Notes: generated from the letters alone by a model not told the origin. A stretch of 64,000 nucleotides of DNA from Rhipidocladum racemiflorum (GCA_036346355.1 JAYEVF010000084.1:1-64000), one strand, 5' to 3'. Counted from the first letter of the stretch, positions 10,661 through 24,267 are shown. Translations and numbers: made by a program.

Positions 10661-12279
10661 GATGTGGAAGCTGCTATGCTTCCTTTAAAATCATTGCCTT
10701 TAAAGTGTGATATTGGGCTGCTAAAGATCTAGGCACAGTAGGCTTGCATTCGACAAAAGTGGGGCTTAGAATTTTGGATCAATAGGTTGGGCCCACTTCC
10801 TCTCTTACCGTCCGGTTAACATCACTATATATGGAATTTTTAATTTAATATTTATTTTTAGTTGATCTGATCTCCGTCATCGTTAAGCTCGCATTCAACA
10901 TCACGGCTGTCAACACCAAAACCCACTTCATCCATCTCATCCCCCGTTGATATATCTGTTTTATTTTACGCATAATGGATGTCGACATCAGCCCCCCACA
11001 ATATGCATCTCATGCGAGCCAGCATTCAGTGCAGTAATTTTGACACACCTTATGTCCATATCATCTCCAAATTCATTAATCCCAACCTTCCTTAGACCTC
11101 AGTCATCCCCACTTGATCAAACTTATACACACCCAATGTGTGTGCATTATTATGCTCATCCATTATGCCCACACCAAGCCCTAGATGAACCATTATAAGC
11201 GATGGAGTGTGCATCATCCTAGACAAATGGGGAGTTCAAATCAATGCCTATCCAAACTTTCCCTACCCCCACTGATGCATCAACACTATTCATCATTCTC
11301 GTCCTCAGCAATATGCTATGATACACATCCCCAGTGAGACAAAACAAGCACAATGCATCCAAGCATATCATCGAACAAGGAGTGGGTGCACAAGGATATC
11401 AAAGATATACGGGGTGGTACACAGGTCACATGGAACTCACCTCAGCAATATGCTATGATACACATCCAGGGAAGGTTGCTTGACGTATGAGGAGTGGAAG
11501 AATCTTTGTTCCACAGGTAAACTGCGAGGAGGCGTCTTTGCCAGCGTCACGAGGAAGAAGCTAAGCGAGCCGGAGGCCGGTGTGGGGTCGTCTTTGCCAT
11601 GCGCGTGGGGAGAGGGAGGAAGGGGAAGGAGGAGCCTGGCTAAGCGAGCCGGTGGCGGCGTGGGGGTGCATTGCGGCGTGGGGGTGGGGAGGGAAGAAGC
11701 TAGGTAAAGTAGAAGCGGCCGTGGGGCGCCTTGCCACGCATGGGATTTATTTTGTCGGGATTCTAAACCGTGGCATTGGCGACGGACGGTATCTGTGTTG
11801 TAGCTCCTAACAAATTTAAATCCCTGGTTAAAATCGCCAATCACCAATCAGGCGTGTGTCCGCATGATGAGGCGAGATGAGTTACCTCGAGGAGAAATTG
11901 GATCTTGGCATCGATGGCGGCCCATAAACTAGGGTGATATGCCAAGACACATTATATATCAATTTGGAGAGAGAGAATGCCAAGGCAGCGGTGGGCAAAC
12001 TTTAAGGCATTATCAATGGCAAGCAGATCCCATGAGCGGAGAGAAGCACACCACCTCTAGTCTCCACGATGTCGAGGTGAAGGCAATCCATGATAGTTTG
12101 CCTATTTGCGCGGTCTAGTTTCATTTCTCGCCCGAGAGGATACAACAAATCCTCGAGGAAGGCTACAGAGCGAAGAGTTTAACCTCGGATGTTTGAGTTG
12201 ACAAAGCGAATGCTAGTGTTAATAGAAAGAAAAAAGAGATTTACATTTGCTTGTAGTGGATCCAGATTATAATGGCCAA
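10661..12279. other. Intergenic, nothing recognised
   Basis: A 136-codon minus-strand frame (11437-11847) overlaps equally open plus-strand frames in a GC-rich stretch and shows low-complexity proline-rich sequence without a domain. A short phrase, CAGCAATATGCTATGATACACATCC, occurs twice (about 11307 and 11443). No gene is called. Confidence 0.45.
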
Positions 12280-12880
12280 GATTTAAAAAAAGAGTCCATA
12301 TCAAAATAAAACAATAAAAATTATACAAATAAAAGTTCATGTCAAATTTAGAAAAGAGTTTTATCAGGTACAACAAAAAATAAAAATAATAGAAATTCAG
12401 AATAAAAATAATTGATATAAGAGTCCATGTCAAATTAAAAAAAGAGTCTGTATCAGATACACCAAAAAAAGATAATATAAATTTAGAATAGAAATAATTG
12501 AAATAAGAGGCATGTCAGATTCAAAAAAGAGTTTGTATCGGCTACAACAAAAAATGGAAAAAGAAATTCAGAATAAAAAATAATAGAAATTAGATTCCGT
12601 GTCAAAAGTCCTTATTTGATTAAAAAAGAGTTCATATCATGTACAGTAAAAAATAAAGGTAATATAAATTCAGAATAAAAAATAGAAATAAAATTCTATG
12701 GTAGATTAAAAAAAGAGTTGGTCTCAGCTACAACAAGAAAGAAAGATAATATAAATTCGAAATTAAAAAATAATAGAAATAAGAGAACATGTAAGATTAA
12801 AAGAAAGAGTCCATATCATTTACAATAAAAAAATAAAAATTGCATAAATTTGAAATTATTAATAGAATTAAGAGACTATG
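12280..12880. repeat. AT-rich tandem array of degenerate units of about 100 bp
   Basis: Units contain, in order, AGAGTCCATGTCAAATT, AAAAAAGAGT..GTATCA, TACAACAAAAAAT and ATAATAGAAATTCAGAAT-like text, and recur about six times with many substitutions. The plus strand is very A-rich and T-poor, giving strong strand asymmetry. Confidence 0.75.
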
Positions 12881-14079
12881 TTAAATTGATTTCGTGTGCG
12901 GCTCGCCTCCACAAGTAATCCATCCTCAGTCCTAGTCACAGGTCGCGCCACCCGCTATGCCTGCGGCTGCCCCCTCTTCTTCTATCGCTCCTGAGTCCTG
13001 ATGCGGTGTGGTGCAGAACCCAAGCCGGCCCGAAACACCACATCAATCTCCAGGCCATCGACCTCGGCGCCTACAAGTTACATCTTGTATCCTGCTTCCA
13101 CAGCATCGATCCTAGACCCGAGTTAGCGGCTGCGGCGCAGACACAGCCCTCAACCTCATTGAAGCCGGACCTCAACAGAAGCGAATTCATGGGTGCATGC
13201 GTGTTCGAGGCCTTGAGAGTCGAGGGCTCGACCTCTGCGATGGTAGCATCCTAGGTTAGTTAGCGGCAATCAATTGTTGATGTCAATTTGAGGTGATCCA
13301 AGCTAGGAGATTGTTGGATTGATCTTGAGTTTGTTATTTGCCGCAAAGGTAGAAATCGTTGGATTTTATAATATATTTGTTTGCGCTAAAAACTTGAAAG
13401 CAGGGTTTTTAGCCTCAAACACACGAGACAAACGCCCAGGTGTGAAGCGTGCCAATCGATTTGACCTAAAATCGATAAGGTAAGGAAAATGTGAAATCGA
13501 CCAAGACCGATATACGGGATGATCGGCTTAACTCCGATCGGCTATGAGCCAATAGGGTGATAACTAGATTAGGTGATTGAGGCTAATCCGAAGTGCCATT
13601 AGATCGATTATGAAAGCGATGCGCAACAAACAAAACAAATCAAACCTGAGGAAAAGTCGATAAGAACAACAAATTAGCGATGCGCAACTCTTTATTGATC
13701 TCGGCGACTTACGGAGGAAAGATTACTACGAAACTAGAAAAGCGAGGAAAAGTGTAAACAAGATTGTGATTGTGATTGGTTGTTGTCTCTCTGTAGGCCT
13801 GGGCTTATATTTATACCCTTTGGCCGATCCGAGTCCTTTACCAATACGGCAAGGAATCCGTGTCGACTTAGGTTTCCAAAAGCGGCCTCCTGTTACCAAA
13901 CACCTTGCAATCGTGCATCGCTGGACTCCCTTGCATCTTATCTTGCCGATATTTCCATATCTGCTGAATTTTCCAAATATGCCAATTTTGGTGCAAACAT
14001 ATACCCCCATTTTTGAAAGATGACTTGTTGTCTTCCAAAAATCATATCGACCTTTAAGCTATCGGCCTCTTCCTGGACA
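12881..14079. other. Intergenic, nothing recognised
   Basis: A GC-rich stretch near 12950-13250 is open on the plus strand but shows no domain. The phrases CGATGCGCAAC and ATCGATTxTG recur in 13430-13700, suggesting retrotransposon leader sequence. No gene is supported. Confidence 0.4.
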
Positions 14080-15219
14080 CGGGAGTTGGTATTTAACTTC
14101 TTGCACCATAGACACAATTCCGTGATGTGCTACTTGAGAGGTGCAGTGAAATTTGGATTGCACTATCTTTGGGTACCCAACAACGCTGGAGGGTATAGTG
14201 ATTCAAATTGGATATCCGCTGATGAGATTAAGACCATAAGTGGATATGTATTCACTCTTGGTGGCGTATTTGTCTTGTGGAGGTCTTGCAAGCAGACTAT
14301 CTTGGCCAGCTCAACAATGGAAGCAAAATTAAGCGCATTGGACATGGCCACCTTTGTTGAGGCGAGAATGGCTGCGTGAACTCTTGATGGATCTTCAGTG
14401 GTTGACAAGCCGATTCCGGCCATCCTTATAAAGCTGTGATAATCAAAGCTGTTATTATCAAAGTGAAGCAGTTCTAAGGACAACATGAAGTCCTCAAGAC
14501 ATGTCAAAAGATAGTTGAAATCTATCAGGAAGCTGAGAAACTCCGGAGTGATAGCATTGGATTACATCCAAAGAGCTAAAAACCTAGCATACCCCTTTAC
14601 AAAAGGGCTATCACGCAATGTGATAGAAAATGCATCGAGGAATTCGGTATGAGACCCACGTGAGTTACACCATAGTGGTAACTCAGCCTATGTGATCGGA
14701 GATCCCGTGAATTAGGTCTGGGAAAAACAAGCTATTAGTTAAATGGAGGAGAGTATACACTTTCTAACTCGTTCTAAGTGAAGATGCAATGCTCTCGGGA
14801 TCTGTATGGCTGGTTGGCTTTTGCCTTAATGTGTTCTGTTGGCTTTAGATTAGTAAAAGATGCTATCCTCTGAGTATTCTTAAAAGAACACACCTATATA
14901 AGCCCGACTATTGGAAGTCGCGATCTATGAAATTTGGTTAATCTCTAGTAGGCTCATGAAGAGACCTTGGAGTACTATTTATATGCTCCACCCAAGGGGT
15001 AGTCTATTGGCAGCCAAGTATCAGTAAAGACTTTGAGTGAAACTTGCTCACACAAAACTTGCAATTCAAGGCGTAGTCCATTGTTCAAGTTGTGAGTAAG
15101 TGTAGCTTGGAGCACTAGGTGCAATTCAAGGCATAGTCCATTGTCACGAAACCTTTGGTATATTAAGCGATGTTGAGACACATGCATATCAATGATGGGC
15201 TTTGAGATTTGGTGGGGGT
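14080..15219 (+). mobile_element. Ty1/copia 3' internal region (RNase H fragment), truncated
   Basis: The frame 14090-14379 reads ...CYLRGAVKFGLHYLW...GGYSDSNW...SGYVFTLGGVFVLWRS..KQTILASSTMEAKLSAL, the copia RNase H domain, with SDSNW in place of the usual SDxDW. After about 14380 the frame breaks up by indels, but KGLSRN and EFGMR-like text persists to about 14650. A non-coding region follows, ending in a polypurine tract GGTGGGGGT abutting the LTR at 15220. The 5' part (gag, protease, integrase and most of reverse transcriptase) is missing. Confidence 0.85.
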
Positions 15220-16025
15220 TGTTAGAATATTTTGGCTGGTCCAATTATTTTGATGATAATCCAAGTAAATCTCAAAAGCCCATGAGGCCCATAGTGGTGG
15301 TGGTGTGGCTAGTACCACCTTGCTTATTGTGGAGGAGAGAGCACCTCTCAACCCCTATATAAGAAGGAGGAGACTACCACCCAAGGTGTACCACACCATA
15401 AGAGAAAAGGATTAGCCCCAAAAGAAAGGGTTGAGCTTCTCTCAGAGTTGCCTCTCTCTCTTTCTCGATCTTTGCCACCGATAGGTACTCCGTCCCGTTC
15501 TTGTTGGCGTGCACCGATGATCGGAAGAGCAGGTCTCTGAAATCCTCGTCGTTGAGATCCTGCATCGGGAGACGACGAGTAAGATTTTTGGGAAGTGCAA
15601 TGCGCGACTGTTCGCGATCTTCTTCCTATACGGTCGCCGCGATCTGCTACGACTACTTCCTCTACGGCATCACTGCGATCTGCTTCGGCCCTCTACATTG
15701 CAGTAACGGGGTCGACTTCATCCTTTCTTGGTAGAGTCCGAGGAGGAACGGTACGTTTTGATCTCTGCCCTTTTTCGACGATTCTTCATCATGGCTGTTT
15801 ACGAGTATATTAGAGGGACATATAATTGCATCTAATTTATATATGTCTACAATATATTCGTGTTGCATAATGTTGTCATGCATAAGTATAATTTTGAGAG
15901 ATATGTGTGCAATTATCTCATGCATGTCTAGATTATACTTGTGCTGTGTGACTATGATGATTGTTCAGTTTGTCATGAATTATTTGATGATTAAATTAAA
16001 CCTGAAAGTGCTGAAATTTCCAACA
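15220..16025 (+). mobile_element. 3' LTR of the truncated copia element
   Basis: The LTR runs from TGTTAGAATATTTTGG, next to a polypurine tract, to ...AAATTTCCAACA, giving canonical TG...CA ends and a length of 806 bp. A TATA box (CCCCTATATAAGAAGG, about 15352-15367) lies in the expected U3 position. No matching 5' LTR is present upstream in the window. Confidence 0.75.
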
Positions 16026-17700
16026 GTAGTGACTAGTAACGATTCGGTTGGATTTGTGCAAAAAAATGTAAAAGCTTCGAAGACTTGCGATCTACTCATA
16101 CGATGTCAGATGGAGGTGAAACAAATTTCTATGGATAGATCGCGTCCACTCTATGTCCTAAAAATCATTTTGCATTTTTCTGATTTTATTCAAATTTAGG
16201 TAATTTACGATCTACTAGAAAATGAATTTAAAAATGAATTAAATTTTTGAGAGTGACTAGGAGCGGTATACCGTTACTGCGGTATAGCTATGAAACTTAT
16301 GAAACTTATCGATTTAGATCTTTGGTTTCATGAGTTTTGATGTTTAGTTTCATCGATTTCATGTTTTATCGATTTTTAGTGCTAAGTTTCATGAGTTTGA
16401 TTGCAAAAAATCATAAGTTTCATGAGTTTCAGAGGTATACCGTTGCAACGGTATACCGTTTTTTAGTTTTTCTGTAAATTTTTATGGGGACAAACCAAAA
16501 TGTTTTGGAAAGTAAACCCAATTGTTTTAGTAGGCCAAATGAAATGTTCCAGAAGCACAAAACAAATGTTTTAGCAAAGAGACAACACAAATGTTTCAAT
16601 AGGTAAACTCACGGTGGGACCACGACACGGGAGGCAGGCGGCGACTAGGAGTTCCGACCCGGCCCGCGCCTTCGCCTCCGCCTCACGCCACCGGGTGCGC
16701 TCGGTCGGATCGCCTCGCCTCCGCCGTAACCAGCTCCGGCGATCGCCCCTCCGTCTCCGCCGCTCCGGCCAGCTGCCTCATTCGCCATCCCGCCCGGCTG
16801 CCCCGTCGTCGACTCGCCGTGCGCCCCACCACCGTCTTCGCCATCCCGCCCGGCCGCCCACGGTGAGTGCTCTGTTTTTACCTTCCACCGTCAATTCCAT
16901 CCACCGGCCTGAGACTCTGCTATGTACTGCCCGTAGCTAAGCTAATATATAGTTGAGAGGCGCAAGAGAGGCGGCAAGGTTAAGCTCATCGACAAGGCAA
17001 TCGATCTACATATATTACTTCTCTGACTAGGCCCACGAACAGATTACTACTATTTGTGCTCAAAAATGATTCTGTAGTCTTACTTTAGTATTGCCATGTG
17101 AAATTGATTCTGAAAGGTCCTAGCTAATTTTAATCTATTATTCATATTAGGGACGCAGCTCCAGTCAGACGTCTGATTTTTGCCAAAAATCGGACACTGC
17201 TTACATCAGCAATGAAACAATGCAATTGTACTACTGAAACATTTGAAATGTACTGATGAAACAATCGGGGTGCACTGCTCTTCTCTACATTTTAGGCTAA
17301 CATGATCGGATTATTGAATCACGATCCTACAATCTCTTCTCTACATTTGATTTGATAAATCACGTCATATAGGAAGTACTCAGTACGGACTTATCATGAA
17401 ATCATCTTTATTCTTGTTAACTCAAGCGAGGATTGAGAGACCTAGCACGATGTGTAGCAGAGACAGCATAAATAACTGCCAATTTTTAGTGGTCACATAT
17501 TGGTGAACAATTAACACACTAGCGAATCCTCCATCACAACACCCGCACTCCATCTCAACATTGCTTACTTTGTTCTTTTTCTTGTTACTCAGAGAAATCT
17601 GATTTTTGTTTTTCAACTTTGTGCGAGATAGGCGTGGGGCTCGTGTGGATATGGAGGAATAAGTGGTCATCTTAAGAAAATTTGGAACAAGCGAGAGGGC
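16026..17700. other. No gene; GC-rich exon-like island at 16614-16862
   Basis: The island at 16614-16862 is very GC-rich, serine/proline/arginine-rich in every open frame, and ends CACGGTGAGTGC like a splice donor. It resembles the untranslated or N-terminal first exon of a grass gene, but no partner exon follows. The AT-rich stretch 16230-16460 contains repeated GGTATACCGTT and TTTCATGAGTTT words. Confidence 0.35.
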
Positions 17701-20700
17701 ATGGAAAACCTGCTACCTGAAGATGTACTCGCCAACATCATTTGCCGTCTTGCACCACGCTACCTTGCCATGTCCCGCTGCGTCTGCAAGACCTGGTGTG
17801 CCATCATTGATGCCCATAATCTGCTGCGTGCGGACCTCCTCCCACGCTCGGTGTGTGGGATCTTCATTAACTTCCATAGTTTAAGCATCATAGGAATTCT
17901 TCTCCGCCCCTCAAAAGGCCCAGCAGGTATCGGCAGGATTTGACTATGTGGATGGCGGACCCCAAGTCATGGACCCCTTTGCAATGGGCTCCTCTTGCTT
18001 TACAATTATGTGGTTAACCCAGCCACACGGCAGGTGGCGCCCATGCCCCGTACCCAAGTCCAAATATGGTGGGAGAGTGGTTTTACCACAGGGAGTACCT
18101 TGTCTTTGACCCGACATTGTCGCCACATTATGAGGTATTCCTGATCCCTCGGGGCATATATATGTATCACAAATTAGACCCTGCAATAGAGGAATTAGAA
18201 TGGCCACCATCGCCTTGCATCCTGCATGTGTTCTCATCAAGGACAAAGTTGTGGGAGGAGAGGTTGTTTGTTCGAGAAGGGGAGAGCTGCGAGGGGTATT
18301 CTTTGACATGCAGTGGGATCGATCATATGATAATCGCAATCTTTGTCTATTGGCGGGGAGTACTTTATGTAACTTGCGCAACCAAATTTGTTATGAGGTA
18401 GATACTTCATTAGCATTGTCATTTATCTTTGAACTTCTTAATGAAAAGATTATTCAATTATCGATTATTAATACTTCTTAATTATTTGACTTTAGTAGAA
18501 TATCATTGTCAAATGGGAAATACCAAGTAATCATGCCACCTATAAGTTTTGGAGGGATGGAATTCACAAATCTTTATTTGGGAAAATCGAGAGAAAGGGT
18601 GTCTTGTGCTTTGTATGACAATTCAGCCCCTTTTGGATTTATATTCTTGATGAATCGGGTGGCAAAATGGAGTGGGTATACAAGCATTCGTTTGATATTG
18701 AGCCATGTCGGAGAATTGGCGGGCTGGACCCTGGACTTTACAAGATATTAATCATGAGTGGGGCAAAGAGTATGAAGATGGTAACAATGAGGCAATCGTG
18801 GAGGAAACTGTAACACCCCGGCTTTCACAAGGCCCAGAATGTCACCAACATAGACCATATCACATTTAATTCCATAACATACGTTAAATTTCAGCAAGTA
18901 ACCATTTTGGTTAATTGAAAATTTTGACAACATCTCCTTTGTTTTTGCATGAAACTTAACAACATAACATCATATCAATATGTAGGACAAGCAAGATATC
19001 CATACGCAGCGATAATGATAGCTAATCATCAACTAAACATCAAAAGCATCGATAGCAAAAGAATAAGCGTCAATTTAAATCTAGGAAGATAAAACAACTC
19101 ATTCCATAGCCTCACATGATACACATGAAACAACCAAACATAAGGACCATACTCTAATGATTGTTGTAATAATTATTGCCGTGTCTCCAAACAGGTGAAT
19201 TAGCTAGATTATGATACTACGTGGAGGAGTGTAGCTAGATCCCTTTCCCGCGCGCCGATTGCATGGTACCTAAAGAAACAAACAACATAAACACAAGCGT
19301 GAGTTCATAACTCAGCGAAGTGTATTGCAATGGAACAACAAGGATCAAGACAACAAACCATCATCCCAGTCTCCACGGTTATTTCCAAAAACACATCACA
19401 TTTACATAATTTGCAACCTTTAAAACAACATGGTAATCATCTCATGAGCATCTCATGAGTACTCTCATCAACATCTCATAAACATCTTCATTTATGTAAT
19501 TCATTCATGCAATGCAATGCACATGTCTCCTGGAATACTCATACCGGTATGGTTAAGTGCACACCCGTCGGCATGCACCCTTTTCCCCCTTCCATCCCGA
19601 AGATGGAGGGTGCCTATCACTCGCTTCCATTCACCTCGGTGAAGGAATCACGATGTAGGACTTACCCAAAAGAATAGCCCCGGACTAGTCATAACGGTTC
19701 TCACCGACCCTACCGGAATAGTTATGACTTATCTCACCGGCCGGCTATGAAAATATGCCATGTATGCAAAATGGACAGCAGCGTATTCATAAGTAGAAAT
19801 ATTGCATATCAACACAATGCATCTCAACATGTAGGGCCGTATTTAACAATCGACCGTAACCGTTTCCAACATGGCATGTGGTTCATTTATCAACAACAAG
19901 CATCTTTTTATCATGGCATAAGGACATTATATCATCGACAATCTTAAAACATGGCATGAGGACATTATATCATTTATATCATGTAGTTCATGGCAAAACA
20001 ACATGTTATCTATCCCAACACTATCAAGCAATTCTAGCAACCCATATAGCGTTAAATCCACACAACACACTTGCCTTCAACCGCGGGCAACGGAGTGACG
20101 AGAGGTTGAGGCACTCAGAAGGCACACCACCTGCAAACACGTGCCACACACTCAATTCGACTCCTCAAAACAGTACCCACTTCACCTAATACACGATAAA
20201 CTCAAAAACCCCGAAATCACAGATTTTGCCCCGTTCTGGACAGCGGCTTCGAAAAATCATAACTTGAGTTCTAGAATTCCAAATTGATTAAGCAGTACAC
20301 CATCGCGAAGCTTAGGAAATTTCCTAGCTTTTTCTAAGTATTGGGAAAAGCCAATTCGGCCTCTAAAATTGTTTAATCTAACGTTGAACATGAACTGTCC
20401 CAATCTCGTCACAGATTTGACAGCGCTCGATAAATCGGCCATAACTTCCAAAGCGGCTGGGCGGAATTTCGACTTCTTGTACTCCAATTAAAGGTAATTC
20501 AATTATCTACAACTTCCTAGAAGTCCATATGGTCATATTCAAACTCTAAATTGGCGAAAACGCCTGCCCTAGTTCGGGTTCCCAATCTGCCCGAACAGAA
20601 CGTGAATGCAACTCTAGTTTTCATTAGATCTAACCCATGGCAGCACCTCCCTTGATCTAAAAACATGGTAATCACCCTCTATAGAAGCATAAGATCTACC

Positions 20701-21572
20701 CCACCGCATCCCCCCATTACCTTCTTGGAGAATCACAACTCGACGGTTGTTCCTTAGCGCGAAAGCCACCCGATCTCCTCCCACGCGAAGTTGCCGCCGG
20801 TTCTCCTCGTCGCGGATCCTTCCACCGGCGAGGAAAACACCGTGGCGAGGCGTGGCAGCGTGGGTGTCGTGGCAAAGGCCACCGGAAGGTGGGGAGGAGG
20901 CGCCAAGAACTTTGGGTGTGGGGTGGAGGATGAGGAGGTGGAGGAGTTAGATTGGAAGGAGAGGAAGAAGTGGGGGCAAAGGGGGGGGCGGCGCACAGGG
21001 TGGGGAGGGCTAGGGCAGCAGGGTTTGCTGCCCTCCTCACCCCCACATGGGCCCAAACAATTCCCACCTCCGGCACACTTAAGTCCCTCAAGGCCCAAAA
21101 CGTCCCGGAGAGGCCCGAAAGTCCGAAAACAGGCCGAAAGCAGCGCTAAAACGTGATAACTCAGGGTTCTAAATGTAAAAGTTCACATATTAACTCATTT
21201 ACGACGTCTTATCATACTTTTTAACATATCATCACCTAATTTCAAATCCCGACATTTCGTGGTGTCACAGAAAAGTTCGAATGGGACTCGGACAGTGATA
21301 ATGTTATTGACACCAAAAGGACCAAAAGCATGGACAAATATGTCCACTCTCATGGTTATATTGATTTTCTTGGATTTCACCCTTACAAGGAGGTTGTCTT
21401 CTTGAGTGACACATTGAGACGAGGATTGGCCTACCATTTAAATAGCTCAAAGATTCAAGACCTGGGCAACCTCCATCCAACCGATTATGGAACAGATATG
21501 GTTATTGAGCCATTAATACAAACGTCTTTTCCATACACACCCTGGATGGGACGGTTTCTGGAAGACAATTAA
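17701..21572 (+). pseudogene. F-box protein pseudogene, split by an LTR insertion
   Basis: The start MENLLPEDVLANIICRL...SRCVCKTWCAIID is a classic F-box (about residues 3-45). Later pieces give EYLVFDPTLSPHYEVFLIP, LEWPPSPCILHVFSSRT..WEERLFVREG, YWRGVLYV and, in exon 2, SLSNGKYQVIMPP...YLGKS. This is the layout of the large grass F-box family with a C-terminal associated domain, which acts as substrate receptor in SCF ubiquitin ligases. Exon 1 ends at 18397 (AG|GTAGAT); exon 2 starts at 18499. The frame shifts between 17885 and 18066 and at least twice more near 18630-18750. A 2461-bp element interrupts the gene at 18808, and coding text resumes at 21270 (KFEWDSDSDN...) and ends with TAA at 21570-21572. 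Confidence 0.85.
18809..21269 (-). mobile_element. Probable solo LTR of a large-LTR gypsy-type element
   Basis: The ends are TGTAACACCCCGG on the left and GGTGTCACA on the right, giving TG...CA on either strand. It is flanked by GAAAC (18804-18808) and GAAAA (21270-21274), a near-perfect 5-bp target duplication. Removing the element rejoins the F-box coding text. Read on the minus strand, an AT-rich start is followed by a GC-rich transcribed-looking segment, then donor-like AAGAAGGTAATG, like the 2-3 kb LTRs of some rice gypsy families. No gag-pol is present. The family name is not assigned. Confidence 0.7.
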
Positions 21573-23959
21573 TATTTTCCTGAAGATTACGATACATGGC
21601 GCTACAAGGCATTGATGCTCATGACAAGCTCTGAGGTGACTTTTCAGAGCTCGTACTAGCGAGGTTCCCAAGTTTTTCACTATGTATTCAATATTCAACG
21701 AGAAATCATTTGATGGTACAGACGACAGAACATGGGACCTGGTCGGTTGTTACTGTTGCATCAGCTCTGGCTGTGTTTTTCTATATATAAAAAAAGCTCT
21801 GGCTGTGTTTTGCTTCCGTATGATTGCTATAATGGAAATTTAGATGGTATAAATCAATCCAATCCAACACAGACCATGTTCTGTACCTCGTTTGGGTTGG
21901 GTTTGGTTTGGTTTGGGAAAAAGTTGAGTGCCTTCAAAAGAGTTTAAAAGGTTAAAAAAATTTCTAAAAAATATTTTTGAGATCTATATGAAAAACCACA
22001 CGAAGTCCTGCAAAAATTATTACAAAATGATACTTTATATGAACAAAACAGCGTACGGAACAGGGCCAAAGTATTTACTATACTGGGAACACGACACATA
22101 CAACTACTCTATTACTGTTCATATCTCCTTGCCGTCCGTCCATTTGCCCCCACTGCCTTTCCCACCGTCCGATTCTTCGTTCCTCTTCCTTCTCATCCCC
22201 AGTGCCCTAATCCCCCCAATCCTTCACCACGCTCATCTCCCCGCCTCCCCCTCTGCTCCTCCCACGCCCTGCTCCCATCAACGCTGCAGATCCTACCGTC
22301 GCCGACCGCCGCAGCCGCCTCCATCGTCGGCCGCAACCTCCACTAATCCTGCTATTGCCGCCTCCACAGCTCCTATCGTCTTCCCACTTCCCTCTGCTCC
22401 TCACGCGCTACATGGTTTGTGTATCAATTGCCTGTAGCTTAGCTCCAGGTTACCTTAGTTTGCTTTGTCTTTAGGTGAATACATATGTCTTTCTTTGTTG
22501 CTCTTTTGGCCTTTTGCCTTGAGGCTCCATCCATGTATCCTAATTAAAGGCTGCACAGATGCTAATCTTTTAGCTACTCGGCAATGGCCTCTTTTGCTAT
22601 AGAGGCTATGGATACCTACGAGTCCTCGTGTTCTTCACTTCTGCTATCTACAAATGCAAAAATTAGTTCCATGGGATGTTTGCGTGATTTGTTGCATCGG
22701 AGCATAAAGTCATAGGTTTTTAAATGCTTTTCATAAGTATTGATGATCATGATGGTACAGTCATTCTCATTAGATGGATCCTTCCATTATTTACTAATAC
22801 TTTGGTTAGCCCTCTTTATTTAGCCATGGGGTCATGCCTTATTTTAGTTCCGGATTATTTGCAAACTTGCATGTTAATTCGACCTATGCGTTCTTATGTT
22901 TCGAGAATAGCCAGTTTATTGGTTATATTTGTGCTTGATTTAACTTTTAACTCGGCTAATCAAATTGTGATTTGTTGCTTGGTTTTTATCGGCCACTTTT
23001 TCTTGTTACTTTAGTAGATCACCTCTAAATTTAGATTTTGCTTCACCTTTTTTTCTTGGTTTACGCACAATGTGATCGTCGACTTAGGTAGGCGCCCATG
23101 TCAAAAGGCACAAATCTAAGGAGATAGCTGAAGGATGGCTTTACATTCAAACAAGCTGTAATCCTATGCTATATAATGATCCTGCTACTCAGATTTTCAT
23201 ATATTATAGTTGCTCTTTCTTGATTGGAAATTGGTTCGAAAGGATAATATATTTTTAACTGTTGTGTAACCACGGCTGAAAACTAATAGTCAGACCTAAC
23301 CTAGCGCGCCACGGGCGAGCACACTATTTCTAGTATTTAACAATCTCGCAATTTTGATGCACAGACTACATGCCATTCTTTGCACAGCACTCTTGGCACC
23401 TTGATGTAAGGATCATCATATCTCGGAACAGCCTCTACATAACTAAAAGTTGATGAACTCGTAGAAACACTAAATTAAACAAATCGATCGAGAAGATATA
23501 TTTATCTTCTCTCGGAATTCAAAAGGGTCACTGCAATTACTGTTAATTCAAAAATGAGCGAAGTGAACTTACAAGGGCATGCACAGTGCTATAGGGCATA
23601 GCATACATGAATGTATCAATATTAGGAAAGCATATGTTTAATCTATAAAAATTCAATCAACATAAATGAAGAAAACCGGGCTGAAAAAGCATCAGGCAAA
23701 TGAACTAAAAGACACTAGAAGCCCATCTAGTCTACTTTGTCACAGTTAATTGAGGTTATTACAAGGAAACTTAATAAACCATACAATAAGATTGATTTGA
23801 GGACGATATATTATTCACATGAATCAACACAAGCATTCCAAATTATCTCCGATCAAGTGGTTCTAATAAGGAATAACCAGAAACGAATATGCGAAGAGGG
23901 GGGCGAGGACATTTTTTATTTTAAAAGTAATTAATTGATATGTATTGAGGATATTTAAA
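21573..23959. other. Intergenic, no gene recognised
   Basis: A C-rich island (22130-22430) is open on both strands without a domain. At 23304-23334 the text GCGCGCCACGGGCGAGCAC...CTAGT resembles a Helitron 3' end, but no matching start was found. The remainder shows nothing recognisable. Confidence 0.4.
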
Positions 23960-24206
23960 AAATTGATATTGAGGATATTTAAACTGAATAAACGAAAAAA
24001 ATAATTATGTAGAGTGAAATTAGAAGCAGAGTTTTATAGCTAGATATGCTGAACATTTGGTCATCACAAAGGGCATGTATATCTTTGCCCTGATCAAATC
24101 TCACCGGTGTCCATGCTTTCAGGCTTCAGCGTTCAGGCTGCCTGCCTTGCGTTGGATAATTCGTTCTATCTATTTCTTGGCAAATCCAAGACGCACCGGA
24201 TCAATC
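23960..24206 (+). repeat. Direct repeat, copy 1 of about 245 bp
   Basis: It runs from TTGATATTGAGGATATTTAA through TAGAAGCAGA, GCTAGATATGCTGAACATTTGG and CACCGGTGTCCATGCTTTC to TTGGCAAATCCAAGACGCACCGG. The second copy is at 25358-25606 in the same orientation and nearly identical by eye. Confidence 0.85.
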
Positions 24207-24267
24207 ATATGATTGGCAGCACAGACACAAATCACACAATGCGTCCTAAATCCTTAATATTTTTTTA

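Noticed and set aside
11437..11847. 136-codon minus-strand frame
   Set aside because: Proline-rich low complexity in a GC-rich patch that is also open on the plus strand; no domain or splice structure.
20717..21156. GC-rich frames up to 124 codons
   Set aside because: They lie inside the LTR-type insertion that splits the F-box pseudogene and are open on both strands.
23304..23334. Helitron-like 3' end (GCGCGCCACGGGCG...CTAGT)
   Set aside because: No matching 5' end or family member in the window and only a weak hairpin, so not called as an element.
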